A stretch of DNA of 64,000 nucleotides from Pseudomonadota bacterium (GCA_023439305.1 JAEXOO010000029.1:62001-126000), one strand, 5' to 3'. Counted from the stretch's first letter, positions 42,905 to 51,189 are shown. A program made the numbers and translations. Notes: a model not told the origin generated them from the sequence alone.

Positions 42905-42934
42905 TGTACTGTCGTGTACTGTCCTGTACTGTCC
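42905..42934 (+). repeat. Three tandem 10-bp repeats beside attL
   Basis: Three contiguous copies of TGTACTGTC plus G, C and C, 75-105 bp inside the prophage end. The 10-bp period places each copy on the same face of the helix. Such directly repeated short sites next to an att core are typical of integrase arm-type or excisionase binding sites. Assignment to either is inference. Confidence 0.6.
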
Positions 42935-43001
42935 TGCACGCTTATCTCACACAAAACTCACACATTCTGGAAACAACCTTGGTGGCAAGCTGTGGTACAT
43001 A

Positions 43002-43021
43002 TACTGTATATAAACACAGTA
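43002..43021. promoter_or_regulatory. LexA (SOS) operator
   Basis: TACTGTATATAAACACAGTA matches the LexA consensus: CTGT at 43004-43007, exactly 8 bp of AT-rich spacer, ACAG at 43016-43019, and matching outer TA bases. It lies 9 bp before the next start codon and overlaps a possible -10 element (TATACT at 43000). The gene behind it should be repressed by LexA and switched on by DNA damage. Confidence 0.82.
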
Positions 43022-43030
43022 TTAAGAGCC

Positions 43031-43336
43031 ATGCTTACTTATCGCGAACTCAAGGCCATACAGGATGGCCACCGGCGCAATGACGACGTGCTGACGCTCT
43101 TGCGCGAGATCAAGCGGCTGCGCGAGCTGGCAGCGGCCAGCTACGCGGTCGTGGGCTTCATGTCGCTTGCTGAGCAGCCAGAGGAGGTCCGTACGGCTGT
43201 GGGCGACCTATGCAATAGGTTGCATCAAGAACCGGCCGTGCAGGGTTACCTGGTGGCGCGTAAGAAGCGGGAAGATCTGGAGTTCAGGCGCCGCTTGGCC
43301 AGCTCGACACCCACACCGGCCGGGACTGACACATAG
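43031..43336 (+). CDS. SOS-controlled small prophage protein of unknown function
   Basis: A 101-residue, highly charged, mostly helical protein starting MLTYRELKAIQDGHRRNDDV and containing LTLLREIKRLRELAAASYAV. The ATG was chosen because it follows directly after the LexA box; the open frame extends upstream through the operator, which is unlikely to be translated. No family was recognised. LexA-controlled genes of P2-like phages can be antirepressors, such as tum of phage 186, which is unrelated in sequence as far as can be judged. Its position at the prophage edge makes it the first gene of the element. Confidence 0.6.
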   Translation: MLTYRELKAIQDGHRRNDDVLTLLREIKRLRELAAASYAVVGFMSLAEQPEEVRTAVGDLCNRLHQEPAVQGYLVARKKREDLEFRRRLASSTPTPAGTDT

Positions 43337-43409
43337 GCAGATATTCAGCGATGGAATGTTCTCGCACGTGTGTACGTGCGCACGCAGGAACCGACCTCAA
43401 AAAAAGTCA

Positions 43410-43720
43410 GGTGGGGCATGGGAAAAGTGTAATATCTGTAATCTTTTTCCGAAAATGGCTGGAAAGCCTTTATCTATGCGGGTTTGAGCAAAACTGAAAA
43501 CTGTAATCTTTGCGTAACTTTACCGTAACCTGATTACAGTCTATCTATGTAATTTATATAATTTATTTATTCTTTATAAATCAATCACTTATTAAAAGAT
43601 TACAGTTTAGGTTACGGTAGATTACGGTCTGACTGTAATCTATTAAACCTTTATTAATCATATGGTTAGAGCCTAAAAAACGGCGAGATTACAAAGATTA
43701 CACTTTTCCCATGCCCCACC
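43410..43720. repeat. 311-bp AT-rich element with 34-bp terminal inverted repeats and many GTAA(T/C)C motifs
   Basis: The ends 43410-43443 and 43687-43720 are inverted copies that differ at three adjacent positions; each begins GGTGGGGCATGGGAAAAGTG when read inward. Inside are many copies of GTAATC or GATTAC and GTAACC or GGTTAC in both orientations. These include a nested inverted pair around TACCGTAACCT (near 43521) and AGGTTACGGTA (near 43609). The centre is almost pure A/T. It looks like an iteron-type replication origin or a small non-coding mobile element (MITE); neither is proven. Confidence 0.65.
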
Positions 43721-43988
43721 CTGTATTTTGAATTGAGAGATGGGTCTTAGGGTGGCTCTCATAGAGGCCTCACACGGCATCATTCTGAATGTTGGCCTGT
43801 AGACATCAGCGGCATAAAGAAAGGCGTGCCAGCGTCCTGTACGCATCTATCCGGGCGCATAAATAACCTCTTATTCGACGAGCGTCGGAGGCGCGGAGGG
43901 GACGGCGATTGCCGGGTAGGGGCAGGCGTTGGTCACTTTTTGACCAGCCGCGTTGGCGCTGCGGGACGGCGGGCAGGTTCAGAAGGCG

Positions 43989-44012
43989 AAAAAAAGCCGC
44001 CCGGAGGCGGCT
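43989..44012 (-). terminator. Terminator of the portal/terminase operon
   Basis: On the minus strand AGCCGCC/GGCGGCT with a 4-nt loop is followed by seven T, just after the portal gene stop region. Confidence 0.9.
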
Positions 44013-44033
44013 CAAGCTGCTGCAGGTGGACGT

Positions 44034-45059
44034 TCAGCGTAAGGCCGGCGCCGGCGCGGTGTCGTCTTCGATCACATAGTCATTGAAGCGAACCACCTCT
44101 TCACCGATCCAGTCGTTCAGTTCTTTGAATCGCTCCTGCAGGGGCACGAGCTCGTTCTTCACAAAGACCCTGGTCACGGGTCCTACCGACCCGAAGCCGC
44201 CCGCCACGCTTGGCATGACGCCCATGAGCTGGGGGGGCACACGGTGAGCCGCCAATATATCGTCACGCGTGACATTCTTGATATTGAAGAACTCATCCTT
44301 GGCGGCGACCTCAGACAGGGGTATGACCTGCATACCTTTTTCCTTTCCGCCTGGCGCGTACATGAACAGGTTCCGGAAGTTTCCCGGGCCTTTGCTGCTC
44401 TTGACTGCCTTGCGCAGTGCATCAATGTCTTCTTCGTTATGGGCCGGGTCGGTCAGGTACATGATGTACCCGGCGTGACTGCCGTTCTTGTAGTACCGGC
44501 GCCGGAACAGCGTGGCGTTTTCGTTCAACCAGGCCGACTGCAGAGCGGACAGGTACTCAGGGACACCATAGATTTCCTGGTTGATGTCCGGCTCCCTCAG
44601 ATGAAAAATCGTTCCCTCTTTGAATTCGTGCTCCTTCAGCCAGTCATGTAGAAAGAAGTACTGGTTGAGGTTTTTGCTGGATCTGCGCATGTACTTGCCC
44701 AGGGAATGCTTGAGGGCAATAGGCTTTTTCAGCCGATTGCTACGTTGCTCCAAGTAGCTGTTGCCCAGGACCAGGTAGTCCAAAGCGAACGAGCTGAAGG
44801 TGCTGCGTGATAGAAGCTGATGCGGCCGGAACGTGCTGGCGATGATGTTGCGCTTCACATAGATGGCCGAGCTGTGGTGAGGGCTGGCCCTGAAGGAGCG
44901 CGAAAGGCCGTCCAGGCTGATCGGTGGTTCGTACCAGCGCCCGTTGTCCAGGGCCTGGAAGTACTCGACGATTCTGCCGTGATCCAGAACTGACTCGGGC
45001 TCGCCGAATGTAAAAACCTCTACGCCGGCGCTGGGCACGGTTTGCTCTTGCTTGTCCAT
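44034..45059 (-). CDS. Q: Phage portal protein (P2 gpQ family)
   Basis: A 341-residue portal protein of the P2/PBSX type, which forms the dodecameric ring at the capsid vertex through which DNA passes. The segments FTFGEPESVLDHGRIVEYFQ, YLVLGNSYLEQRSNRLKKPI, EGTIFHLREPDINQEIYGVP and AAHRVPPQLMGVMPSVAGGF are characteristic of gpQ. It overlaps the terminase gene by 1 bp, as P and Q are coupled in P2. The minus-strand orientation, opposite to O-N-M, also matches P2. Confidence 0.93.
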   Translation of the reverse strand: MDKQEQTVPSAGVEVFTFGEPESVLDHGRIVEYFQALDNGRWYEPPISLDGLSRSFRASPHHSSAIYVKRNIIASTFRPHQLLSRSTFSSFALDYLVLGNSYLEQRSNRLKKPIALKHSLGKYMRRSSKNLNQYFFLHDWLKEHEFKEGTIFHLREPDINQEIYGVPEYLSALQSAWLNENATLFRRRYYKNGSHAGYIMYLTDPAHNEEDIDALRKAVKSSKGPGNFRNLFMYAPGGKEKGMQVIPLSEVAAKDEFFNIKNVTRDDILAAHRVPPQLMGVMPSVAGGFGSVGPVTRVFVKNELVPLQERFKELNDWIGEEVVRFNDYVIEDDTAPAPALR

Positions 45060-46807
45060 TAACTGATTTCCATAATGGTCTGATTGGCATCGGTCGAGCC
45101 TTCCAAAGGCTCATGCGCGATGGCGTTCATGGTTGCCCAGGCCAGGTCAGCATGCCCGACTGCCTGGGTCCGGCCGGAGGCATAGGTAGCTTGGCGGCCG
45201 GATGGCGTGATGATCTTTCGTATCGACATGAATGACTGCGCCAGGTCGATGAAACCGGAATCGAACTCCAGGCGCCCGTTACGCATGACGTTCTGGGTTT
45301 TAAGCACCATTTGCGTCTTGACCTCAACTGAATAGTTGATGGCCACTGCGGCCGGGAAAAACAGCTTGACCAGCTGATGCACGGCCATACCCATGCCGGT
45401 GGTGTCGATGCCGATGTATGTGACGTTGTACTTTTTGGTGAGCTTCTGGATCTCGTCTGCCTGCTCTTGATAGTCGGGCGTTTCGAACTGGATCCGCTCC
45501 AGAATGCGGAACTTTCCACCAGGCACGCTGGGTGGAGCAACCACGACGCAGCCTTGCTTGTCACCCGTTGAAGACGGGTCGTAGCCGATCCATACAGGAA
45601 GGTTGCCAAACGGCCTGGCGGCATGTGGTTTGTAGTCCGTCCATATTTCCCACGAATCGACCATGCAACGCTGCAGCAGCTGCAGCGGGAACACAGACTT
45701 GGTGTCGTCTATGAAGCAGCACTTCAGCAGGTTGTCGAATTCTTCTTCTGTGTACTCTTCCTTGAGCTCTTCAATGTCGAACAGATCACAGCCGCCTGCC
45801 TCTGCATCGAAGATCGTCACAATTTGGCGCCAGATTCGGTCCGTGCACAGCTTGCCGGCCTGCAGGGTCTTGTGGCTGACGTCCATCTTGACGGTGTTCT
45901 TCTTGCCTCGCTTGTTGTGGCGCTCCCCAGACCAGAATGGGTACGCCTCGTGGCTCATTGCCGATGGTGTCGAGAAGTAGGTCTTTCGCCACTTCTTGTG
46001 CATGGCCATGCCGGAGGCCACTTTGTTCAGCTGCTCAAATCCGGGGATCCAGAAGAACTCATCGACGTACAGATTACCGTGGTAGCTCTGGGCTGTCCGG
46101 TAGTTTGTGCCCAGGAAGTACAGTGTCGCTCCGTTGAACAGAACGATGGGATCGCCTCGCAGCTCGACGCCAATGGTGTCACGCACGAACTGCAGGATGT
46201 ACTGCTTGAAGACATGCGCCTGGGCCTTCGATGCGGAGATAAAGATCTGATTGCGGCCGGTCAGCAGCGTATCAATGAAGGCCTCTCGGGCAAAGAACCA
46301 GGTGGCCCCGATCTGACGGGACTTGAGAATGATGCGGGTGCGTTGGTCTCGGTTATCTGCCCAGCGTCGTTGGTAGTCGAACAGCGTGTCATCGAAGGCC
46401 TCGACCAGCTTCTCGATCTGCTCTTCGGAAATAAAATTCTTCGTCGGCTTGCGCTTTGGTTTATCATTTTGGGCGGCCAGTTTCGGGTTCAGGTCGACCT
46501 CATTGCCCCCGCCCAAGTACTTGCGCACCCGCGCATAGCGTTCCATTTGGCGGCCCAGCAGGTCGATTTCCTTGAAGTCCTGTCCGGTTTTCGCCTGCTT
46601 GAGTACCAGCTGCACAAGGCGACATTCGGCAGCACCTTCGATACGCTCGATGACGGGCGCCGTGTCCCAGCCGTCGCGCCGTTTCCATGAACCCACCGTT
46701 GGCTGCTTCTCGTCCAGATACTCGGCAATGACGGTCACACCCCAGCCTTGCCAGTACAAAAACTTGGCAAGACGGCGGTTGTCATGTTCGGCTGGCTGTG
46801 TAAACAT
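45059..46807 (-). CDS. P: Phage terminase large subunit, ATPase/nuclease (P2 gpP family)
   Basis: About 582 residues. The N-terminal ~60 residues carry a helix-turn-helix-like part (AKFLYWQGWGVTVIAEYLDE, KQPTVGSWKRRDGWD). The ATPase centre includes TRIILKSRQIGATWFFAREA as the Walker-A-like region and NLYVDEFFWIPGFEQL as Walker B. The nuclease part has WIGYDPSSTGDKQG and YIGIDTTGMGMAVHQ acidic motifs. It cuts and packages phage DNA. The ATG (MFTQPAEHDN) is preferred over a GTG 24 bp upstream. It is transcribed divergently from the scaffold gene. Confidence 0.94.
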   Translation of the reverse strand: MFTQPAEHDNRRLAKFLYWQGWGVTVIAEYLDEKQPTVGSWKRRDGWDTAPVIERIEGAAECRLVQLVLKQAKTGQDFKEIDLLGRQMERYARVRKYLGGGNEVDLNPKLAAQNDKPKRKPTKNFISEEQIEKLVEAFDDTLFDYQRRWADNRDQRTRIILKSRQIGATWFFAREAFIDTLLTGRNQIFISASKAQAHVFKQYILQFVRDTIGVELRGDPIVLFNGATLYFLGTNYRTAQSYHGNLYVDEFFWIPGFEQLNKVASGMAMHKKWRKTYFSTPSAMSHEAYPFWSGERHNKRGKKNTVKMDVSHKTLQAGKLCTDRIWRQIVTIFDAEAGGCDLFDIEELKEEYTEEEFDNLLKCCFIDDTKSVFPLQLLQRCMVDSWEIWTDYKPHAARPFGNLPVWIGYDPSSTGDKQGCVVVAPPSVPGGKFRILERIQFETPDYQEQADEIQKLTKKYNVTYIGIDTTGMGMAVHQLVKLFFPAAVAINYSVEVKTQMVLKTQNVMRNGRLEFDSGFIDLAQSFMSIRKIITPSGRQATYASGRTQAVGHADLAWATMNAIAHEPLEGSTDANQTIMEIS

Positions 46808-46947
46808 GCCTGCCAGAATAGGCAACGGCACACTTATTAAAAATAGAAAGTGCTTGGTAAATGCTGTTTACAAAACCAGTATTCTTGAGCCAGCCAGCCT
46901 AAGCGGCAATCATGTCGGCACATCGTTATTTGCGAGCGAGAGCCGAC

Positions 46948-47769
46948 ATGAAATTCAAATCCAAGTTTTTTTGCGTTGCCACTGAGGGCGCCACCACCGA
47001 CGGGCGAACCATTACCTCTGCATGGATCCAGCAGATGGCAAAGAACTTCAGTCGAGCGACGTATGGCGCCCGGGTGTGGCTCGAGCACGTGCGCGGCATG
47101 CTACCTGAAGGCCCGTTCCAGGCATATGGTGACGTGATCGCCCTGGAAGCACGCAAGAAGGACGATGGCAAGCTGGGCCTATACGCTCAGATCGAGCCTA
47201 CAGAAGCGCTCATCAAAATGAACAAGGCGCGCCAGAAAATCTACAGCAGCATCGAAGTCAATCCGGAATTTGCCGACACCGGCGAGGCGTACCTGGTGGG
47301 CCTGGCCGTGACCGATAGCCCAGCCTCGCTGGGAACCGACATGCTGGCGTTCACCCAGCAGAATCCAGAAGGTTCACCACTAACTGGCCGCAAGCAGGAC
47401 AAAGACAACCTTTTCACTTCGGCTGTTGAAGTCGAGCTGGAATTTGACGAGGTAAACGAAGGTTCCAGTTTCTCCGACCGAATCAAAGACGTGCTGGGCA
47501 AGTTCCGAAAGCAAGCGGTCAAGACGGACGATCAACTGGAACAGGTGCTGGGCGCCGTCGAAGAGGTAGCCACCCACAGCGCAGACCTGGAAAGCCGATT
47601 CGATGAGTTCTGCAAGAACTTTTCTGGGTATGCGGCCGGCCAGGAAACCCTGACCAAGCTGCAGGAATCTTTCAACGAATTCAAGGCAGCGGTCGAGAAG
47701 GCCGACGCTGGCAACGAAAATCGGCCGGCGGCCACGGGCGGAGACGGTCAAGTCCAAACAGACTGCTAA
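46948..47769 (+). CDS. O: Capsid scaffolding protein/protease (P2 gpO family)
   Basis: A 273-residue scaffold with an N-terminal serine-protease domain. KFFCVATEGATTDGRTITSA, LEHVRGMLPEGPFQAYGDVI and YLVGLAVTDSPASLGTDMLA closely follow P2 gpO, and the catalytic-type His and Ser lie in those blocks. The C-terminal ~90 residues are a charged coiled coil (LESRFDEFCKNFSGYAAGQE and following) acting as the scaffold proper. The ATG was chosen by similarity to gpO; the open frame extends 12 codons upstream. First gene of the rightward late operon. Confidence 0.92.
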   Translation: MKFKSKFFCVATEGATTDGRTITSAWIQQMAKNFSRATYGARVWLEHVRGMLPEGPFQAYGDVIALEARKKDDGKLGLYAQIEPTEALIKMNKARQKIYSSIEVNPEFADTGEAYLVGLAVTDSPASLGTDMLAFTQQNPEGSPLTGRKQDKDNLFTSAVEVELEFDEVNEGSSFSDRIKDVLGKFRKQAVKTDDQLEQVLGAVEEVATHSADLESRFDEFCKNFSGYAAGQETLTKLQESFNEFKAAVEKADAGNENRPAATGGDGQVQTDC

Positions 47770-47828
47770 CCCAACCGCTTCCCTTCATTCATACAAAGCC
47801 TTTTCAAGATCACTGACCGGAGAACGCA

Positions 47829-48851
47829 ATGCGTAACGATACCCGCCTGAAGTACAACGAATACCTTTCCCGCCTGGCCACGTTGAACGGCGTGAATGTT
47901 GATGCAGTGGTGAGCAAGTTTGCGGCCACGCCCAGCGTGCAACAAACGCTCGAAAACAAGATCCAAGAATCCAGTGCTTTTCTTTCGTCGATCAACACCC
48001 ATATAGTGGACGAACAGGAAGGTGAAAAAATCGGCCTTAACGTCGGTGGTCCTATTGCCAGCCGAACCGACACCTCTTCCAGTGACCGCCAAACCCGTGA
48101 CGTCAGCGAACTGGACGATAGCAAGTATCGGTGCGAGCAAACCAACTACGACACCCACATTCGCTACGCGACACTTGATGCCTGGGCGAAGTTCTCTGAC
48201 TTCCAAGTGCGCCTGAGCAACATGATCATCCAGCGGATCGCCCTGGACCGTATGATGGTTGGCTTCAATGGCACGTCAGCCGCAGCCACTACCAATATCA
48301 CTACGAATCCCCTTTTGCAGGACGTCAATATCGGGTGGCTGCAAAAGATTCGCACAAAGGCACCGGCTCGTTGGCTGAAGGAAACGACCGCCGCTTCCAA
48401 TAAGGTATCTGTGGGCGGCGAATCAGACGAGTACAAGAACATCGACGCACTGGTCTTTGATGTCGTTAATAGCATGATTGACCCCTGGTTCCGCAACGAT
48501 ACCCAACTGGTCGCCATTGTTGGACGCAAGCTGATGTCCGATAAGTACTTCCCCCTGGTCAACAAGGATCAGGCACCGACTGAACAGCTGGCCTCTGACA
48601 TCATCATCGGCCAGAAACGAGTTGGCAACCAGAAGGCGGTTCAGGTTCCGTATTTCCCGGACAACGCCATTTTGATCACCCGCCTCGACAACATTTCTGT
48701 TTATGCGCAAAGCGGCACACAGCGCCGGTCTGTAATCGACAACCCGAAGCGCGATCGCATCGAAACCTACCAGTCGTCGAATGATGCCTTCGAGTTGGAA
48801 GACTACGGTTGCGCAGCATTCATAGAGAACATTGAAGTAGCAGCGGTCTGA
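47829..48851 (+). CDS. N: Major capsid protein (P2 gpN family)
   Basis: A 340-residue HK97-fold capsid protein. The N-terminal RNDTRLKYNEYLSRLATLNG and VQQTLENKIQESSAFLSSIN, the middle CEQTNYDTHIRYATLDAWAK, MMVGFNGTSAAATTNITTNP, and the end YETYQSS-like YQSSNDAFELEDYGCAAFIE are recognisable from gpN. It is preceded by CGGAGA. In P2, gpO trims its N-terminus during head assembly. Confidence 0.93.
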   Translation: MRNDTRLKYNEYLSRLATLNGVNVDAVVSKFAATPSVQQTLENKIQESSAFLSSINTHIVDEQEGEKIGLNVGGPIASRTDTSSSDRQTRDVSELDDSKYRCEQTNYDTHIRYATLDAWAKFSDFQVRLSNMIIQRIALDRMMVGFNGTSAAATTNITTNPLLQDVNIGWLQKIRTKAPARWLKETTAASNKVSVGGESDEYKNIDALVFDVVNSMIDPWFRNDTQLVAIVGRKLMSDKYFPLVNKDQAPTEQLASDIIIGQKRVGNQKAVQVPYFPDNAILITRLDNISVYAQSGTQRRSVIDNPKRDRIETYQSSNDAFELEDYGCAAFIENIEVAAV

Positions 48852-48880
48852 TCCAGCCCGCCGAAATAGGAGGCCTAACC

Positions 48881-49546
48881 ATGGTTACCACACCAGCCCA
48901 GCGCCGCTTCGAGACCGTAATGGCGGCGCAGGCTTCGGCGGCTGCCGAGCCTGGCCAGTCTCTGGCCGGCTCCAATGCGTACGAGCTCATGCTGGCCAAG
49001 CTCTACGACGACAAGCGCCGCCTCAAAGAAATACAGAGCGTGGAGCGCAAGATCGAAGTCAAGCGTGAAATCCTGCCCGACTATGACAACTGGGTGGCTG
49101 GCTCTCTCGAGGAGGGCCAGGGCGCCCAGGACGAGGTGCTGGTCACAGTCATGGTCTGGCGCATGGACGTTGGCGACTTCGACGAAGCGCTGCGCATTGC
49201 AAGCTATGTCGTCAAGCACGATCTGGTCCTACCCGATCAGTACGAGCGCAATGTCCAGACGGTCATCGTCGACGAGATCTCGGACGCCGCCCTGGCTGCT
49301 CAGAAGGAAGGTCAATCGTTCCCGTACAACCTGCTGTGGGAGACCCTGTCACTTACAGACAAGTTGGACATGCCCGATCAGGCCCGCGCCAAGCTGCACA
49401 AGGCGGTGGGCTACGAGCTGCGCCTAGCTAACAAACCGACCGAGTCGGTCGAGCATTACGAGCGCGCCTTGAAGCTGAACGAGAACATCGGCGTCAAGGT
49501 CATCATTAAAGAACTAAAGGCGGAGATTGCCAAAGGCACCGCCTAA
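48881..49546 (+). CDS. M: Terminase small/endonuclease subunit (P2 gpM family)
   Basis: A 221-residue protein of the P2 gpM type, the second terminase subunit that recognises and cleaves cos. VTTPAQRRFETVMAAQASAA, YDNWVAGSLEEGQGAQDEVL, VMVWRMDVGDFDEALRIASY and NLLWETLSLTDKLDMPDQAR follow the family pattern. It has a strong AGGAGG before the start, 29 bp after the capsid gene. Confidence 0.9.
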   Translation: MVTTPAQRRFETVMAAQASAAAEPGQSLAGSNAYELMLAKLYDDKRRLKEIQSVERKIEVKREILPDYDNWVAGSLEEGQGAQDEVLVTVMVWRMDVGDFDEALRIASYVVKHDLVLPDQYERNVQTVIVDEISDAALAAQKEGQSFPYNLLWETLSLTDKLDMPDQARAKLHKAVGYELRLANKPTESVEHYERALKLNENIGVKVIIKELKAEIAKGTA

Positions 49547-49642
49547 CTGTGCTCCCCGAGCCGTGGCGGCGCGGGCCGATGGGATGGCCATTGATTTGTG
49601 CCCAGCCCTGACGCCCGCCCACCGCCACACTAGGACTTGACC

Positions 49643-50095
49643 ATGTCTTTTGCTGTAGCCGCTGCAGATCCGCAAAACCCCGAGTCTGGGTCCACGCCTG
49701 AATCGATTCAGCAGAACTGGTGGCCTGACGTCGACCTGGATCATGCCCGGAACGTCATGCGAACCAATGGAACGGTCACCGATGATCGTCTGCATGAGGC
49801 CTTGCGGAACGCTGCGTACGCTGTCAACGACGAGCTGGCTGACTGGTCCGTGCCGCTACGCGAGGCCAACGCGGACGGCATGCCGGCGGGCCGGCTGACC
49901 GATTTGTACCTGCGTGCTGTCCATTTCTACGCCAAGGCCGAGCTGGTCGAGCGGTACCGAGACTTCGATACCACTGGCGCCGGCGACCGGCGGGCAGACG
50001 ATCAGGAAGGCATTGCCGACGAATCCCGGCGCAATATGCGCTGGGCGATCAGCGATCTATTGGGCAAAACGCGTGTCACGGTGGAGGCGCTCTGA
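49643..50095 (+). CDS. L: Head completion/stabilisation protein (P2 gpL family)
   Basis: A 150-residue protein that closes the filled head and connects it to the tail. WWPDVDLDHARNVMRTNGTV, RLHEALRNAAYAVNDELADW and LYLRAVHFYAKAELVERYRD are gpL hallmarks. Its stop overlaps the gpX start by 1 bp. The ATG at MSFAVAAADPQNP has AGGAC upstream. Confidence 0.9.
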   Translation: MSFAVAAADPQNPESGSTPESIQQNWWPDVDLDHARNVMRTNGTVTDDRLHEALRNAAYAVNDELADWSVPLREANADGMPAGRLTDLYLRAVHFYAKAELVERYRDFDTTGAGDRRADDQEGIADESRRNMRWAISDLLGKTRVTVEAL

Positions 50096-50301
50096 TGAGG
50101 GTCCATGCACAACAACACGACACGGTAGACGCAATCTGCTGGCGATACCTGGGCCAGACCGCTGATGTCGTCGAGCAGGTATACGAACTCAACCCAGGTC
50201 TGGTTGGGCAAGGTCCGGTGCTGCAGCATGGCACGCCGGTGGTGTTGCCCGATACGGTCAGCCGAACCTCCACTTTGCAAACGGTGAAACTATGGGACTG
50301 A
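50095..50301 (+). CDS. X: Tail protein X (P2 gpX, LysM-type)
   Basis: A 68-residue LysM-fold tail protein: VHAQQHDTVDAICWRYLGQT, VEQVYELNPGLVGQGPVLQH, GTPVVLP. In P2, gpX is an essential tail component near the tail tube end. It overlaps gpL and its end runs into the start region of the following membrane gene. Confidence 0.93.
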   Translation: MRVHAQQHDTVDAICWRYLGQTADVVEQVYELNPGLVGQGPVLQHGTPVVLPDTVSRTSTLQTVKLWD

Positions 50302-50303
50302 CG

Positions 50304-50786
50304 ATGAAACGAGCTGGTGGCCACCACCGCAGCTACTTGAGCCTGAACATGTCGGCGGACTGGCCGATTCGCCTTTTCTACGGCCTGGTCACACTGTATC
50401 AGGGCCTGTTTGGGATCTTTGTGCCGTCTTCAATATTTCACCAGGCACTGCAAAGTTATGACGGTGCCATCGCCATCATTACCTGCCTGCTTGTGGCCGG
50501 TGCACTGCTGATTATCGACGGATTGATGGCCATGGTGCGGTACTGCACATACATGAGCTGCTACAGCATCCAGCCAGCCATGGTGGTGTTTAACCGCCGG
50601 CGCCCGCTGCTATTCCTACCACCTGTCTTTTGTTACTACATGACGCTCATCCTTGTAAATAGGCGTATGGATGAGGGTGTCATGGTGGTCACCAGCTACT
50701 ACGTGCTGCTCGCGCTGGCTGGTGTCGCCTTCTGTATTCGAGACGGAATCATCAGCCAGAACGCGCAAAGGGGATCCCATGGCTAA
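50304..50786 (+). CDS. Prophage membrane protein, possible lysis accessory or antiholin
   Basis: About 160 residues with four hydrophobic segments (RLFYGLVTLYQGLFGIFVPS, AIITCLLVAGALLIIDGLMA, LLFLPPVFCYYMTLILVNRR, VMVVTSYYVLLALAGVAFCI). No family was recognised. Between gpX and the endolysin P2 has only the holin; here this protein is extra and is followed by a holin-like gene that it overlaps by 8 bp. That makes a role in timing lysis, or a superinfection-exclusion function, plausible but unproven. Another ATG lies 12 bp upstream. Confidence 0.65.
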   Translation: MKRAGGHHRSYLSLNMSADWPIRLFYGLVTLYQGLFGIFVPSSIFHQALQSYDGAIAIITCLLVAGALLIIDGLMAMVRYCTYMSCYSIQPAMVVFNRRRPLLFLPPVFCYYMTLILVNRRMDEGVMVVTSYYVLLALAGVAFCIRDGIISQNAQRGSHG

Positions 50787-51189
50787 GAAGTTGTTCCAAA
50801 GAAGGGATCTATTGATCGTTGTGTGTTCTTACGCCGTACACGCATCCGTCTACGCATCGCAAGCCTCGTTGTGGGCGCAGATCAATTCTGCCGGCACCCT
50901 CATGGACTTGTTCATCAACATGATGAGCGCGATCTGCGCATCAATGGCAAATACTGCCTTCAGGCTCAAAAACGAGGCCCTGGTCGTGGCGCAGGTATTC
51001 AAAGAGCTGGCGTACGGCATCGGCGTGGGCTTCACCGCCGGCATCATCACGTATGCAGTAGCCGAGGCAGCAGACGCCAACAACTTCCTGCAGTTGGCGC
51101 TCGTAACGCTGGCCGGCTGGGGGGGCGCAAAAGTCATTGAAACGTACAGCACCAAGTACTTTGGCGGCAAGCGCCAAGACGCTGGCTAA
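50779..51189 (+). CDS. Phage holin-like membrane protein
   Basis: A 136-residue protein with membrane segments around LLIVVCSYAVHASVYASQAS, AYGIGVGFTAGIITYAVAEA and FLQLALVTLAGWGGAKVIET. It sits directly before the endolysin, 12 bp away, which is the normal holin position. Holins form lesions in the inner membrane to release endolysin. The family could not be named with certainty. AAAGGGGAT precedes the ATG. Confidence 0.75.
   Translation: MAKKLFQRRDLLIVVCSYAVHASVYASQASLWAQINSAGTLMDLFINMMSAICASMANTAFRLKNEALVVAQVFKELAYGIGVGFTAGIITYAVAEAADANNFLQLALVTLAGWGGAKVIETYSTKYFGGKRQDAG

Larger units (their letters stand above)
43337..44033. other. Non-coding 0.7-kb region between the SOS gene and the portal gene
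   Basis: No credible gene was found. The left half is the AT-rich repeat element described separately. The right half (43721-43988) is of normal composition and contains only short meaningless frames, then the minus-strand terminator of the Q-P operon. In P2 the corresponding side of Q leads towards cos and unrelated genes; no cos site could be recognised by eye. Confidence 0.55.

Noticed and set aside
42905..42934. CRISPR-like or satellite repeat
   Set aside because: Only three contiguous 10-bp copies with no spacers; better explained as protein-binding sites near att.
43410..43720. CRISPR array, because of many short repeats
   Set aside because: Repeats are 5-8 bp, in both orientations and irregularly spaced; there are no unique spacers of constant length and no cas genes.
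43806..44015. Minus-strand 69-residue frame, considered as an Ogr-like zinc-finger activator
   Set aside because: It has no cysteine pattern expected of Ogr/Delta proteins, and it overlaps the terminator.
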